NCBI GenBank assembly: GCA_018711545.1
Contig: DVIC01000061.1
Location: 3,480 to 67,479 of the forward strand
Direction of reading: 5' to 3'
DNA from: Fimenecus stercoravium
GTDB taxonomy: Bacteria > Bacillota > Clostridia > Oscillospirales > Acutalibacteraceae
Length of the DNA stretch: 64,000 bases
The notes below the pieces were generated by a model, which saw nothing but the letters and a program-made list of their open reading frames with translations, was not told the origin of the DNA and searched no databases. Below are positions 41,881 through 50,312 of this stretch, piece by piece (the first letter of the stretch is position 1; every line of letters begins with the position of its first letter). Made by a program: the position numbers and the translations under genes.

Positions 41881-41918
41881 AAAAACAGGAACTTTGTTTC
41901 TGCAAAGTTCCTGTTTTT
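41881..41918. terminator. Terminator of the NCS2 permease gene (bidirectional)
   Basis: AAAAACAGGAACTTTG pairs over 16 bp with CAAAGTTCCTGTTTTT, loop TTTCTG. Confidence 0.95.
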
Positions 41919-41946
41919 GTTTATGCGTTTATAAAATACTGCGGAT

Positions 41947-43464
41947 TTACGCCTGTTCGCTTGCAGAGGATTCCGCATCGACAGCCGCTTCCGTCTGCGC
42001 GTCGTCGGTCTTCTTCGACTTTTTGCGCTCGCCGATGCTCAACAGCAGGTTGAGGATGATGCCTGCGACCGCAGCGCCCGCCACGCAGGGGATGCCGTTC
42101 GTAAAGCCCGGGAACGGGATGTTGCCGCCGAAGGCATACTGCCCGCCGAGACCGATGATCATAATGCACGCGATGACAGCGATGTTCTTCGAGGAGAACA
42201 TGTCGCACTTCTTGTCGATCATGATCGCGATACCCTGTGCGGCGATTGCGCCGAACAGATAGATCTCAAGCCCGCCGATAACTGCGGTCGGGATGGCGTA
42301 AATGCCGCGGATAAGGGGGGTGAAGCAGGCAACGACCATTGCGATGATCGCCGCAACGATGAGCACGGGAACGGAGAAGACCTTGGTGATCGCCATGGTC
42401 GAGATGTTCTCGCCGTAGTTCGTGCCCGCAGGGCCGCCGATCATACCCGTGATCATATCGCCGATACCGTCGCCGATGAGGTTACGATCCAGCTTGCTGA
42501 CCAGGTCATATTTCTTGGAAATGCCCTTGCGGCGCGCCACATCGTTTACATAAATGTCAAGCTGATACATATGCGCGGTGGATTCGGGAATCGTCGCGAT
42601 CGCGATGGGCATAATGGCAACGACTGCCGCGAGCGAGGGCTTCGGCAGGGAGAACGCGGGCAGCGCGAAGATGCTGCCGTTGCCGGCTTTCCATACGGAG
42701 GCGGAAACGAGCGAATCCACAGTCATCTGGTCAAACAGGTTCATGCCGTCGGTGCACCCGCCCGCAAAATAGATGATGGCGGCGACCACACAGCCGAGCG
42801 CCGCGCCCAAAAGCAGCGGCAGCTGGCCGAGGAAGCCCTTGAGGTATCTCGAAAAGAGGATCGTAGCAAGCAGCGTGGAAAGGGACACGAGCCAAATGAG
42901 CCCGTCGCTGCCCGTGAAGGTCGCGGACGGCGTGTAGGCATCCGTCAGCGCGTTGCCCGCAAGCGTCAGACCGATGATCATCGCGACGGGACCCGTGATG
43001 GTGGGGGGCAGGATCTTTTCTACGGCGTCGGTGCCGAACAGCTTGATGATGAGACCTGCGGCGATGGAGACAAAGCCCGACATCACAATGCCGAACTGCG
43101 CGTATTGGATCGCTTCCGTCGGAAGTGTCGCGACCGCGCCCTCCTGCCAGGCAAGCATTTGCGCATATGCCTCGGGCGAGAGCTTTTCCATTACGGTCTC
43201 GCTGGTGACCAGCGCCGAGATCGCCGTCAGATACGCGAAGCTCGACCCGTAGTAGAGCGGGATCTTGCGCCCGGTGATCAGGATAAAGCAGATCGTGGCA
43301 AGGCCGCTGGCGAAGATCGTGGTGGACACCTGAAAACCGGTGATCAGCGCCACGGTGACCGTTGCGGGGAACATGACGATGACCTGCTGCACGGCGTACA
43401 GCAGCAGCTGCCAAAACGGCGGCCGTTCGTCGGGGAGGTAGCCGTAAACTTTTTTCTCTTTCAT
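41947..43464 (-). CDS. NCS2 family nucleobase permease (uracil/xanthine type)
   Basis: The product is 505 aa with 14 predicted helices of the UraA fold. The N-terminal YAVQQVIVMFPATVTVALIT block carries the Gln-Gln region of family helix 1, and YYGSSFAYLTAISALV and GPAGTNYGENISTMAITKVFS hold conserved substrate-site residues. The C-terminus is an acidic tail. The family imports uracil, xanthine or uric acid with protons; uracil is the best guess here. GTGAGGG precedes the ATG. A leader of about 180 nt precedes the gene. Confidence 0.88.
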   Translation of the reverse strand: MKEKKVYGYLPDERPPFWQLLLYAVQQVIVMFPATVTVALITGFQVSTTIFASGLATICFILITGRKIPLYYGSSFAYLTAISALVTSETVMEKLSPEAYAQMLAWQEGAVATLPTEAIQYAQFGIVMSGFVSIAAGLIIKLFGTDAVEKILPPTITGPVAMIIGLTLAGNALTDAYTPSATFTGSDGLIWLVSLSTLLATILFSRYLKGFLGQLPLLLGAALGCVVAAIIYFAGGCTDGMNLFDQMTVDSLVSASVWKAGNGSIFALPAFSLPKPSLAAVVAIMPIAIATIPESTAHMYQLDIYVNDVARRKGISKKYDLVSKLDRNLIGDGIGDMITGMIGGPAGTNYGENISTMAITKVFSVPVLIVAAIIAMVVACFTPLIRGIYAIPTAVIGGLEIYLFGAIAAQGIAIMIDKKCDMFSSKNIAVIACIMIIGLGGQYAFGGNIPFPGFTNGIPCVAGAAVAGIILNLLLSIGERKKSKKTDDAQTEAAVDAESSASEQA

Positions 43465-43646
43465 CCGAAACCCTCACTTTTTTATTCTTGGACCGCCCAA
43501 AGGCGGACCCAAAGTTGGCTCAAAGAAAACGCCGGCTTCGCACAAACGTGCAAGCATGGCGTCTGCAAAACAGCGTTTAAAACGCCGATATACCAAAACC
43601 CCCGTTGGCTTTGTCGCGGCGGCAGCCCGAAGCCCCCGCTTGTATT
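43465..43646 (-). promoter_or_regulatory. Structured leader of the NCS2 permease mRNA
   Basis: On the minus strand the leader folds into a strong composite stem (ACGCC-GCTT-GCAC-loop-GUGC-AAGC-GGCGU, 43526-43564), a smaller GCGUU hairpin 5' of it and a CCGCC-UUUG-GGCGG hairpin (43493-43506) just before the ribosome-binding site. No purine, PreQ1 or PyrR-binding consensus was found. It could be a regulator or an inactive repeat. Confidence 0.4.
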
Positions 43647-43652
43647 ATACAA

Positions 43653-43681
43653 ATTTTAGCATGGCGCACACGAGAAGTCAA
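43653..43681 (-). promoter_or_regulatory. Promoter of the NCS2 permease gene
   Basis: TTGACT, a 17-nt spacer and TAAAAT, giving a start near 43646. Confidence 0.75.
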
Positions 43682-43728
43682 CAAAGAAATCCCGTTTTTG
43701 ACAAAACCCGCATATCCCACATACCGGC

Positions 43729-43758
43729 TTGTAAACCCGGTGCAAAGTGTGGTAATAT
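43729..43758 (+). promoter_or_regulatory. Candidate promoter of the Bce-like two-component genes
   Basis: TTGTAA, an 18-nt spacer and TAATAT preceded by TGG. The match is moderate. Confidence 0.4.
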
Positions 43759-43842
43759 TTCATAAAGACACAGTCCAATAAGCTGTCCGTGCGTTTTCGG
43801 CATATCGGGTCTGATCCGAGGCAGCTTAGTAAGGAGAAGCTT

Positions 43843-44514
43843 ATGTATCGCATTTTGATCGTAGAGGATGACCCCGGTATCGCCAAGGCGGTCGCCGCAG
43901 CGCTGCAAAAATGGGAACTGGACGCGCGCTGTGTCACGGATTTCCGCAATGTGATGGCGGAATTCGCGCAGTACGACCCGCATTTGGTGCTTTTGGACAT
44001 TTCCCTGCCGTTTTTCAACGGCTACCATTGGTGCTCGGAGATCCGCCGCGTGTCCAAGGTTCCGGTGATCTTCATATCCTCTGCGTCGGACAATATGAAT
44101 ATCGTTATGGCGATGAACATGGGCGCGGATGATTTTATTGCCAAGCCCTTTGACCAAAGCGTCCTGACGGCAAAAATTCAGGCGCTTTTGCGGCGCACCT
44201 ATGATTTTGCCGCTGCCGTGCCGATCTTAGAGCACCGCGGCGCGCTCTTAAACACGGGCGACAATACGTTGACTTACGAAGGGCGCCAGATCGAGCTTTC
44301 CAAAAACGAATACCGTATTTTGTACACGCTGCTCGAAAACAAGGGCAAGGTCGTCAGCCGCGAAAAGCTGATGGAGCGCCTTTGGGAGACAGACAGCTTC
44401 GTGGATGAAAACACCCTTACGGTCAACGTCAACCGATTGCGCAAAAAGCTGGATGCCGCAGGACTTCCGGGCTTTATCACGACCCGCTTCGGCGTGGGGT
44501 ATCTGGTGGAATAA
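43843..44514 (+). CDS. OmpR-family response regulator (BceR-like)
   Basis: The product is 223 aa from ATG 43843 with AAGGAG upstream; 18 extra in-frame codons lack a ribosome-binding site. The receiver domain has the acid pair Glu8-Asp9-Asp10, phosphoacceptor Asp52 in VLLDISLP and Lys in AKPFD. The C-terminal winged helix shows LSKNEYRILYTLLENKGKVV and NTLTVNVNRLRKKL. Context (kinase with WAHQIKTP, FtsX-type ABC transporter) places it in the peptide-sensing BceRS family. It likely activates the bceAB-type genes downstream. Confidence 0.9.
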   Translation: MYRILIVEDDPGIAKAVAAALQKWELDARCVTDFRNVMAEFAQYDPHLVLLDISLPFFNGYHWCSEIRRVSKVPVIFISSASDNMNIVMAMNMGADDFIAKPFDQSVLTAKIQALLRRTYDFAAAVPILEHRGALLNTGDNTLTYEGRQIELSKNEYRILYTLLENKGKVVSREKLMERLWETDSFVDENTLTVNVNRLRKKLDAAGLPGFITTRFGVGYLVE

Positions 44515-44528
44515 AGGGAGGGGAAATC

Positions 44529-45521
44529 ATGCGTATCTTTCTTGTTTATCTCAAGCAATATCGGCTGGGTATCGGGTTGTTTTTTCTGTTCTGTGCGGTC
44601 TTTGCGGCGGCGTTTTATCTATACAGTCTGCCTTTGGGCGCGGTGCTTTACCCTGCGGCGATCTGTCTTGCGGTCGGGGCGACGGCGCTGCTTATCAAAG
44701 CCCGTATTTTGCGCAAAAAGCACCGTGCGCTTTTAGAAATGATGCAGCGCCCCGCCGCGCTGATGGAAGGTTTTCCTGAGGCGATAACGGTGGATGACCG
44801 CGACTATCAGGCGATCATCGAGAAGCTGCGCGGCGAGCAGCGCACGCTCGAAAACAATATGAATGCGCGCTATACGGATATGCTCGAATACTACACCGTC
44901 TGGGCGCATCAGATCAAAACGCCCATCGCGTCCATGCGCCTGACGCTGCAAAACGAGGATTCGGACACAGCCCGGCGCGCGTCGGAGGATCTGTTCCGCA
45001 TCGAGCAGTATGTCGAAATGGTGCTGATGTTCCTGCGGCTGGATGCCGATTCCACCGACTATGTGATCCGTTCGTATGATCTGGACGCCATCTTGAAACA
45101 AGCGGTGCGCAAATTCTCCACACAGTTCATTTATAAAAAGCTCCGCCTTTCCTACGAGGGTGTGCAGACCTCTGTCGTCACCGATGAAAAATGGCTGCTG
45201 TTTGTCGTCGAGCAGGTGCTTTCCAACGCCGTCAAATACACGCCCGCAGGCGGTGAGATCACCATAACTTTGGAAAGTCCCAAAACGCTTTGCATCCGGG
45301 ACACGGGCTGCGGCATCGCACCCGAAGACCTGCCGCGTATATTTGAGAAGGGGTACACGGGCTTAAACGGCAGGGCGGACAAAAGCGCAAGCGGCATCGG
45401 GCTGTATCTCTGCCGGCGGATCCTTAAAAATCTCGGGCACTCGATCTCTGCGCAGTCCGAAGTGGGCAAGGGCACGGTCATCTCCATCGATTTGGCGCAA
45501 AATGCGCTTGAGGTGGAGTGA
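44529..45521 (+). CDS. Sensor histidine kinase (BceS-like)
   Basis: The product is 330 aa. Two closely spaced N-terminal membrane helices (about residues 12-32 and 37-58) have almost no extracellular loop, an intramembrane-sensing layout typical of BceS. DHp motif WAHQIKTPIAS carries the phosphorylated His127. The ATPase has VEQVLSNAVKYTP (N box), IRDTGCGIAPEDL and SGIGLYLCRRIL. In such systems the ABC transporter senses the peptide and passes the signal to the kinase. The start follows GGGAGGGG. Confidence 0.92.
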   Translation: MRIFLVYLKQYRLGIGLFFLFCAVFAAAFYLYSLPLGAVLYPAAICLAVGATALLIKARILRKKHRALLEMMQRPAALMEGFPEAITVDDRDYQAIIEKLRGEQRTLENNMNARYTDMLEYYTVWAHQIKTPIASMRLTLQNEDSDTARRASEDLFRIEQYVEMVLMFLRLDADSTDYVIRSYDLDAILKQAVRKFSTQFIYKKLRLSYEGVQTSVVTDEKWLLFVVEQVLSNAVKYTPAGGEITITLESPKTLCIRDTGCGIAPEDLPRIFEKGYTGLNGRADKSASGIGLYLCRRILKNLGHSISAQSEVGKGTVISIDLAQNALEVE

Positions 45522-45598
45522 TCAGATATTAGCTGTCAGAGGTTAGAGGGGAGAGGCACGGCGGGAAAGTTTGTGTGCAGTAAAGCGCCGAACAACCC

Positions 45599-45622
45599 GT
45601 AGGGCAGGGCTTGCTCCCGCCG
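45599..45622. repeat. Dispersed GTAGGGC...CCCGCCG repeat, copy 2
   Basis: GTAGGGCAGGGC-TTGCTCCCGCCG repeats the sequence of the terminator at 2063-2087 with one base deleted and one changed. Here it has no T-tract and lies between the kinase and the ABC transporter genes. Confidence 0.6.
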
Positions 45623-45652
45623 CTGCGAAATAAATACGATCCAAAAGCCACT

Positions 45653-45690
45653 TCTTACAAAACCGTAAGATTTGCACGGGGAAATGTAAG
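45653..45690 (+). promoter_or_regulatory. Candidate BceR-type operator
   Basis: TCTTAC-N6-GTAAGA (45653-45670) is a perfect dyad, and a further GTAAG half-site follows 21 bp later (45686-45690), two helical turns away. It lies upstream of a -10 (45724) that has no recognisable -35, as expected of an activated promoter. Confidence 0.55.
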
Positions 45691-45723
45691 CCGAATCGAT
45701 GGCGAAGCGTTTCCCCGTTTTGC

Positions 45724-45729
45724 TACAAT
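45724..45729 (+). promoter_or_regulatory. -10 element of the Bce-like transporter operon
   Basis: TACAAT, with no acceptable -35 at 16-18 nt. This is consistent with an activator-dependent promoter. Confidence 0.5.
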
Positions 45730-45764
45730 AAGACCACAAGAACGAAACAAGGAGGCGTGCAGAT

Positions 45765-46529
45765 ATGCACATCTTAGAAGTCACAGGGCTTAAAAAGACC
45801 TACACCACCCGTTTCGGCGGCAACAAGGTGGAGGCGCTCAAAAACGTAACGTTCAGCGTGGCGCAGGGCGAGTATGTAGCGATCATGGGCGAATCGGGCT
45901 CGGGCAAAACAACGCTTTTGAACATTTTGGCGGCGCTCGACAAGCCCACGGGCGGCAAAGTTTTGCTCGACGGCGTGGATCTTTCCGAGATCAAGGAATC
46001 CGAGGTTGCCGCCTTTCGGCGCGACAACCTGGGCTTCGTGTTCCAGGATTTTAATTTGCTTGACACCTTTTCTTTGCAGGACAATATCTTCCTGCCGCTG
46101 GTGCTCGCCGGCAAACCGTATAAGGAAATGCAGGCTTGCCTTGACCCCATTGCGCAGAAGCTCGGCATTGCCGACATCTTAAAAAAATATCCGTACGAGG
46201 TCTCCGGCGGGCAAAAGCAGCGCGCGGCGGTGGCGCGGGCGCTCATTACAAATCCGCGTCTGGTGCTTGCCGACGAGCCGACGGGCGCGCTTGATTCCAA
46301 AGCGACCGACGAGCTGCTGCGCTTGTTTCGGGACATCAACCGCGGCGGACAAACTATTCTGATGGTGACACACTCCGTCAAAGCCGCCAGCCACGCAGAA
46401 CGTGTGCTCTTTATCAAGGACGGCGAGGTGTTCCACCAGATCTATCGCGGCGAGAGCACGAACGAACAGCTGTACCAAAAGATCTCGGACACGCTGACCA
46501 TGCTTGCGACGGGCGGTGAGCGCAAATGA
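45765..46529 (+). CDS. ABC transporter ATP-binding protein (BceA-like)
   Basis: The product is 254 aa. The Walker A GESGSGKT is at residues 42-49, the Q-loop region is FVFQDFNLLDTFSLQDNIFLP, the signature VSGGQKQRAAVARAL, Walker B LVLADEPTGALD and the H-loop MVTHS. This is the MacB/LolD-like class that pairs with FtsX-type permeases. It partners with the 680-aa permease (ATGA overlap). The ribosome-binding site is AAGGAGGCG. Confidence 0.95.
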   Translation: MHILEVTGLKKTYTTRFGGNKVEALKNVTFSVAQGEYVAIMGESGSGKTTLLNILAALDKPTGGKVLLDGVDLSEIKESEVAAFRRDNLGFVFQDFNLLDTFSLQDNIFLPLVLAGKPYKEMQACLDPIAQKLGIADILKKYPYEVSGGQKQRAAVARALITNPRLVLADEPTGALDSKATDELLRLFRDINRGGQTILMVTHSVKAASHAERVLFIKDGEVFHQIYRGESTNEQLYQKISDTLTMLATGGERK

Positions 46530-48568
46530 AAAACGGGTTGTATACAAAGCTTGCGTGGACGGGTATCCAAAAGAACCGAAAGCTATATCTTCCCTACATG
46601 CTCACCTGTATCGGCATGGTGATGATGTGCTATATCGTATCATTTCTCAAGTACAGCCCCGTTTTCGGAAGCCTTCCGGGCGGCGACACCGTACAGGCGT
46701 TTTTGAACATGGGCTTCGGGGTCATGTGCGTGTTCTCGCTGCTGTTCCTGTTTTACACAAACTCCTTCCTCATTCGGCGGCGCAAAAAAGAATTCGGGCT
46801 TTACAACATTCTCGGCATGGGCAAGAAAAACCTGGCGCTGGTGCTGGGGATCGAAACGTTGCTCATCGCCCTGATCACGCTCGCGGCGGGACTTTTCTGC
46901 GGCATCCTGTTTTCCAAGCTCGCGGAGCTGGGCATCGTGAAAATTTTAGGCGGGACGGCGGATTTCTCGTTCCATATCGACCTGCAATCCATTCGCGATA
47001 CGCTGCTGCTGTTCGTCGTGATCTATACGCTGCTGTATCTCAACACCCTGCGGCAGCTTCACTTAACAAACCCGATCGAGCTTCTGCACAGTGAAAACGC
47101 AGGCGAAAAGCCGCCGAAAGGCAATGCGCTTGTCGCCATATTCGGCGCGGTGCTGCTGATTGCCGCATATGTGCTGGCTGTCTCCATCGAAGACCCGATT
47201 GCGGCTATGATCTGGTTTTTTGTGGCGGTCATCATGGTCATTATCGCGACCTATCTGCTGTTTATCTCGGGATCTGTCACGATCTGCCGCCTGCTGCAAA
47301 AGAACAAGAAATATTACTACAAAACCAACCATTTTATCTCCGTCTCCTCCATGCGCTACCGCATGAAGCGAAATGGCGCGGGTCTTGCGTCTATCTGTAT
47401 TTTGTGCACGATGGTGCTCGTCATGGTCTCGTCCACCGTGTGCCTGTATATCGGGAAAGAAGACAGCCTGCGCATGCGCTACCCGCGCAACTACAACCTG
47501 AATGTGTCCGTGGAGTCTCTGGATATGCTGCACGGCGAGCCCGTCCGGCAGTCGCTCGACGCGCTGGATTCGATCTGTGAAAACCACGGCTATGCGCCCA
47601 CCAATGTTTTGTCCTATCCGACCGCCGCGTTTGCCGGGCTTATACAAAACGACCGTATTTTGCTGGAGGTGCCCGAATCGGTCAACCAGCTCATGGATAT
47701 TGAAAACTTATGGCAGTTCTTCATTATCTCGTTGGAGGATTACAACCGCTTGATGGGCGCGTCGGAAACGCTCGCAGAGGATGAGGTCATGGTGTATGTC
47801 ACGAAAGACCAGACCTATGACGCGCCGACCTTGACGATTGGAACGGGTGAACCGCTGCAGGTCAAAAAACAGGCGGAGAGCTTTGTGGACAACGGCGTGG
47901 ACGCTATGCAGGTCATAGCAAGCCTATATATCATCGTGCCGGACTTTGATGCGGCGGTCGCGGCGTTTTCCGAACAGCAGACCCCGGCGGAGCTCAATTA
48001 CATTTACGCGTTTGACCTCTCGTGCTCGGATGATGCACAGATTGCCCTGCAACAGGAAATGGACGCTGCGCTTTCTGAAATCGAAACGCAGGCGGGCGAG
48101 GGCAGCGGTTTTAATCTGCTGCTTGAGGGCGTCGCGTCGGAGCGCTCTTTCTTCTACGGTATGTACGGCGGGCTTTTCTTCTTAGGGATCTTGCTCGGGA
48201 TCGTGTTCATCTTTGCTGCGGTGCTTATCATCTACTACAAACAGGTGTCCGAAGGGTATGAGGACCAATCACGGTTTGAGATCATGCAAAAGGTCGGTAT
48301 GACGGGGCGCGAGATCCGCCGCAGCATCAATTCGCAGGTCCTGACGGTGTTTTTCCTGCCGCTTATCATGGCGGGCGTGCACTTAGGCTTTGCGTTCCCG
48401 CTGATTCGCAAGCTGCTGCTGATCTTCAGCCTGACGAACTTCAAGCTGCTGATCCTTGTCACGGTGTGCTGTTACTTGATCTTTGCGCTCTTCTATGTGC
48501 TCGTCTACCGCGCCACCTCGCGCGCCTACTATTCCATCGTGAGCGCGGGCGAACGGGATCAGGCGTAA
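46526..48568 (+). CDS. FtsX-type ABC permease (BceB-like)
   Basis: The product is 680 aa. It has about ten helices: one near the N-terminus, groups around 55-80, 105-125 and 150-170, more around 205-265 and 290-310, a large extracellular domain of about 210 residues (340-550), and three C-terminal helices around 555-660. This is the BceB layout, in which the extracellular domain binds bacitracin-like or lantibiotic peptides. FtsX-like segments are KKEFGLYNILGMGKKNLALVLG at about 83-104 and FEIMQKVGMTGREIRRSI near the C-terminus. The gene starts within bceA-like. Confidence 0.92.
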   Translation: MKNGLYTKLAWTGIQKNRKLYLPYMLTCIGMVMMCYIVSFLKYSPVFGSLPGGDTVQAFLNMGFGVMCVFSLLFLFYTNSFLIRRRKKEFGLYNILGMGKKNLALVLGIETLLIALITLAAGLFCGILFSKLAELGIVKILGGTADFSFHIDLQSIRDTLLLFVVIYTLLYLNTLRQLHLTNPIELLHSENAGEKPPKGNALVAIFGAVLLIAAYVLAVSIEDPIAAMIWFFVAVIMVIIATYLLFISGSVTICRLLQKNKKYYYKTNHFISVSSMRYRMKRNGAGLASICILCTMVLVMVSSTVCLYIGKEDSLRMRYPRNYNLNVSVESLDMLHGEPVRQSLDALDSICENHGYAPTNVLSYPTAAFAGLIQNDRILLEVPESVNQLMDIENLWQFFIISLEDYNRLMGASETLAEDEVMVYVTKDQTYDAPTLTIGTGEPLQVKKQAESFVDNGVDAMQVIASLYIIVPDFDAAVAAFSEQQTPAELNYIYAFDLSCSDDAQIALQQEMDAALSEIETQAGEGSGFNLLLEGVASERSFFYGMYGGLFFLGILLGIVFIFAAVLIIYYKQVSEGYEDQSRFEIMQKVGMTGREIRRSINSQVLTVFFLPLIMAGVHLGFAFPLIRKLLLIFSLTNFKLLILVTVCCYLIFALFYVLVYRATSRAYYSIVSAGERDQA

Positions 48569-48598
48569 ACGCCGCAGTTCGGCAGCGGGAGTAAACTG

Positions 48599-48823
48599 AT
48601 GTGGAATGTGAAACCGAAAAGCCGTCGCGGGACTTCTCCTGCGGCGGCGTGTGAACACAAACCAAAAGGGCTTTGCCGTATACTTTCGCACGGCGTGATC
48701 CTCACAGGCCTTGTTTGTGTCGGCGTACTTGCCGTACCCACGGGGCTTTTGTTCCTGCTGATCTCGGGGATCTGGTCGGCGGTGGACTGGTGTGCCGGAA
48801 AGCTGGAATCCGATACGAAATGA
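48599..48823 (+). CDS. Small single-helix membrane protein
   Basis: This 74-aa ORF begins 30 nt after the permease stop and is preceded by GCGGGAG. The first 30 residues are basic, the next 31 form one hydrophobic helix with Cys, and the tail is WSAVDWCAGKLESDTK. No family was recognised. Its position ahead of a terminator supports it being the last gene of the peptide-resistance operon. Confidence 0.6.
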   Translation: MWNVKPKSRRGTSPAAACEHKPKGLCRILSHGVILTGLVCVGVLAVPTGLLFLLISGIWSAVDWCAGKLESDTK

Positions 48824-48832
48824 ATCCATCTG

Positions 48833-48864
48833 CGCACCCGCTTTTGCGGGTGCGTATTATTTTT
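48833..48864 (+). terminator. Terminator of the Bce-like operon
   Basis: CGCACCCGC-TTTT-GCGGGTGCG followed by TATTATTTTT. Confidence 0.85.
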
Positions 48865-48870
48865 CGCGCC

Positions 48871-48899
48871 TTGCGCGCGGGCGGCAAATGCACTATACT
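48871..48899 (+). promoter_or_regulatory. Promoter of the Y-family polymerase gene
   Basis: TTGCGC, a 17-nt spacer and TATACT. No Firmicutes LexA box (CGAAC-N4-GTTYG) was found at or near it. Confidence 0.6.
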
Positions 48900-48952
48900 A
48901 TAAACAGAAAGAACGGACGGTGTTTTGTCGAATGCGAAAGGAGGGACATACC

Positions 48953-50209
48953 ATGCGGCGGCTGATTTTCCATGTGGATGTCAACAGCGCCTATCTGTCG
49001 TGGGAGGCGGCGCGCCGCGTTGCCGCAGGCGGCGAGGATCTGCGCGAAATACCCTCTGCCATCGGCGGCGACCCCGAAAAGCGCACGGGCGTCATTTTGG
49101 CGAAGTCCATCCCTGCCAAGCGCTTCGGCGTGCGCACGGGCGAACCCGTTTCTATGGCGCTGCGCAAATGCCCGAAGCTGGTGCTCGCCAAACCCGACTT
49201 TCGATTGTATACCAAGAATTCCAAAGCGTTCATGGATATTTGCCGCCGTTTCGCGCCCATCGTCGAAAAATTCAGCATCGACGAGTGCTTCCTCGATATG
49301 AGCGGCACGGGGCAGCTGTACCCCGATCCCGTCGCCGTCGCGCACCAAATCAAGGATACCATCCGCGAAGAACTCGGCTTTACTGTCAACGTCGGCGTCG
49401 CCGAAAACAAGCTGCTTGCGAAAATGGCGAGTGACTTTGAAAAGCCCGACCGCGTCCATACGCTGTTTCATGACGAGATCCCGACAAAGCTTTGGCCGCT
49501 GCCCGTCGGTGCGCTGTTTTCCGTCGGCCGCGCTACCGCGCAAAAGCTCGAAAACGCGGGCGTGCATACCATCGGTGCGCTTGCCGCCATGCCGCTAAGC
49601 GGTGTGCAGGCGCTGCTCGGCAAAAAGTGGGGGCAGCAATTACACGACTTCGCGAACGGCGTGGATGAGTCACCCGTCTCAGCCCAAGCAGAGCAGGCGA
49701 AAGGCTACAGCGTATCCACGACGCTTGCGGAAGATGTGACCGATCTTAAAACCGCGCATCAAATTCTGCTGGAGCTTGCCGACAGCGTGACCTCCCGCAT
49801 GCGTGCGGACGGCGTGCGCGCGTCGTGCGTTTCCGTTTCCATCCGCACAAACACATTTCAAAACCGCTCACACCAGAAAAAGCTGTATGAACCCACGGAC
49901 ATCACCAAGGAGGTCTACGAGGTCGCCAAAGCCCTGTTGGACGAACTGTGGAAACCGCAAGTCCCGCTGCGGCTTTTGGGTGTAGCCTTGACACAGCTTG
50001 AATCTGAGGAAACAGAGCAGCTGAGCCTGTTCCCCGACGAAAAGAAAGAAAAAGCGCGCACGCTTGACCGTACGCTGGACAATATCCGCAGCCGCTTCGG
50101 CGCGGATACGGTCAAACGCGGCTCCACGTACCGCACCAAGCTCGACGTCGGCAAAAAATACAAAGCGCAGCTTGCACCCGAACAGAACGAACAGGAAGAT
50201 TCGCAATAG
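48953..50209 (+). CDS. Y-family DNA polymerase (DinB/Pol IV-like)
   Basis: The product is 418 aa from ATG 48953 after AAAGGAGGG. Catalytic acids are Asp9 in HVDVNSAY and SIDECFLDMS. Helix-hairpin-helix segments (VGRATAQKLENAGVHTIGAL) and a little-finger domain follow. A C-terminal QLSLF beta-clamp-binding motif is seen in the EETEQLSLFPDEK region. It is a translesion polymerase, error-prone and lacking an exonuclease. Pol IV and UmuC-like groups are hard to separate by eye. Confidence 0.93.
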   Translation: MRRLIFHVDVNSAYLSWEAARRVAAGGEDLREIPSAIGGDPEKRTGVILAKSIPAKRFGVRTGEPVSMALRKCPKLVLAKPDFRLYTKNSKAFMDICRRFAPIVEKFSIDECFLDMSGTGQLYPDPVAVAHQIKDTIREELGFTVNVGVAENKLLAKMASDFEKPDRVHTLFHDEIPTKLWPLPVGALFSVGRATAQKLENAGVHTIGALAAMPLSGVQALLGKKWGQQLHDFANGVDESPVSAQAEQAKGYSVSTTLAEDVTDLKTAHQILLELADSVTSRMRADGVRASCVSVSIRTNTFQNRSHQKKLYEPTDITKEVYEVAKALLDELWKPQVPLRLLGVALTQLESEETEQLSLFPDEKKEKARTLDRTLDNIRSRFGADTVKRGSTYRTKLDVGKKYKAQLAPEQNEQEDSQ

Positions 50210-50212
50210 AAA

Positions 50213-50243
50213 CGGCAGGGCAAGCGCCCTGCCGAAATTTTTT
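50213..50243 (+). terminator. Terminator of the Y-family polymerase gene
   Basis: CGGCAGGGC-AAGC-GCCCTGCCG followed by AAATTTTTT. Confidence 0.9.
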
Positions 50244-50262
50244 GCGAAATGCAAAAAAACAC

Positions 50263-50293
50263 TTGCATGTGACGCAGCGTCATGTTTTATACT
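50263..50293 (+). promoter_or_regulatory. MerR-type promoter with 19-bp spacer and dyad
   Basis: TTGCAT and TATACT are 19 bp apart, and the spacer contains the dyad TGACGC-A-GCGTCA (50270-50282). This is the classical architecture of promoters activated by MerR proteins through DNA distortion. The gene behind it encodes a MerR protein. Confidence 0.8.
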
Positions 50294-50312
50294 GTGTGCA
50301 GGAGATGATTCC

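Larger units (their letters stand above)
43465..43842. other. 378-nt divergent intergenic region
   Basis: No coding sequence is credible here. The left half is the structured leader of the NCS2 gene. The right half holds the two divergent promoters (43653-43681 minus, 43729-43758 plus) and the 5' leader of the response-regulator gene. Confidence 0.75.

Noticed and set aside
41856..42053. 65-aa frame across the region after tRNA-Gln
   Set aside because: It reads through the NCS2 terminator and overlaps the NCS2 gene in the other direction; there is no ribosome-binding site.
43465..43646. PyrR-binding loop or purine riboswitch in the NCS2 leader
   Set aside because: The conserved loop sequences of either element are absent.
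45522..45560. AT-type repeat GATCAGATATTAGCTGTCAGAGGTTAG after the kinase gene as an attachment site
   Set aside because: There is no second copy in the window and no neighbouring integrase.
48871..48953. LexA (SOS) box at the Y-family polymerase gene
   Set aside because: GAACGGACGGTGTTTT superficially resembles one, but the spacing and the second half-site do not match CGAAC-N4-GTTYG.
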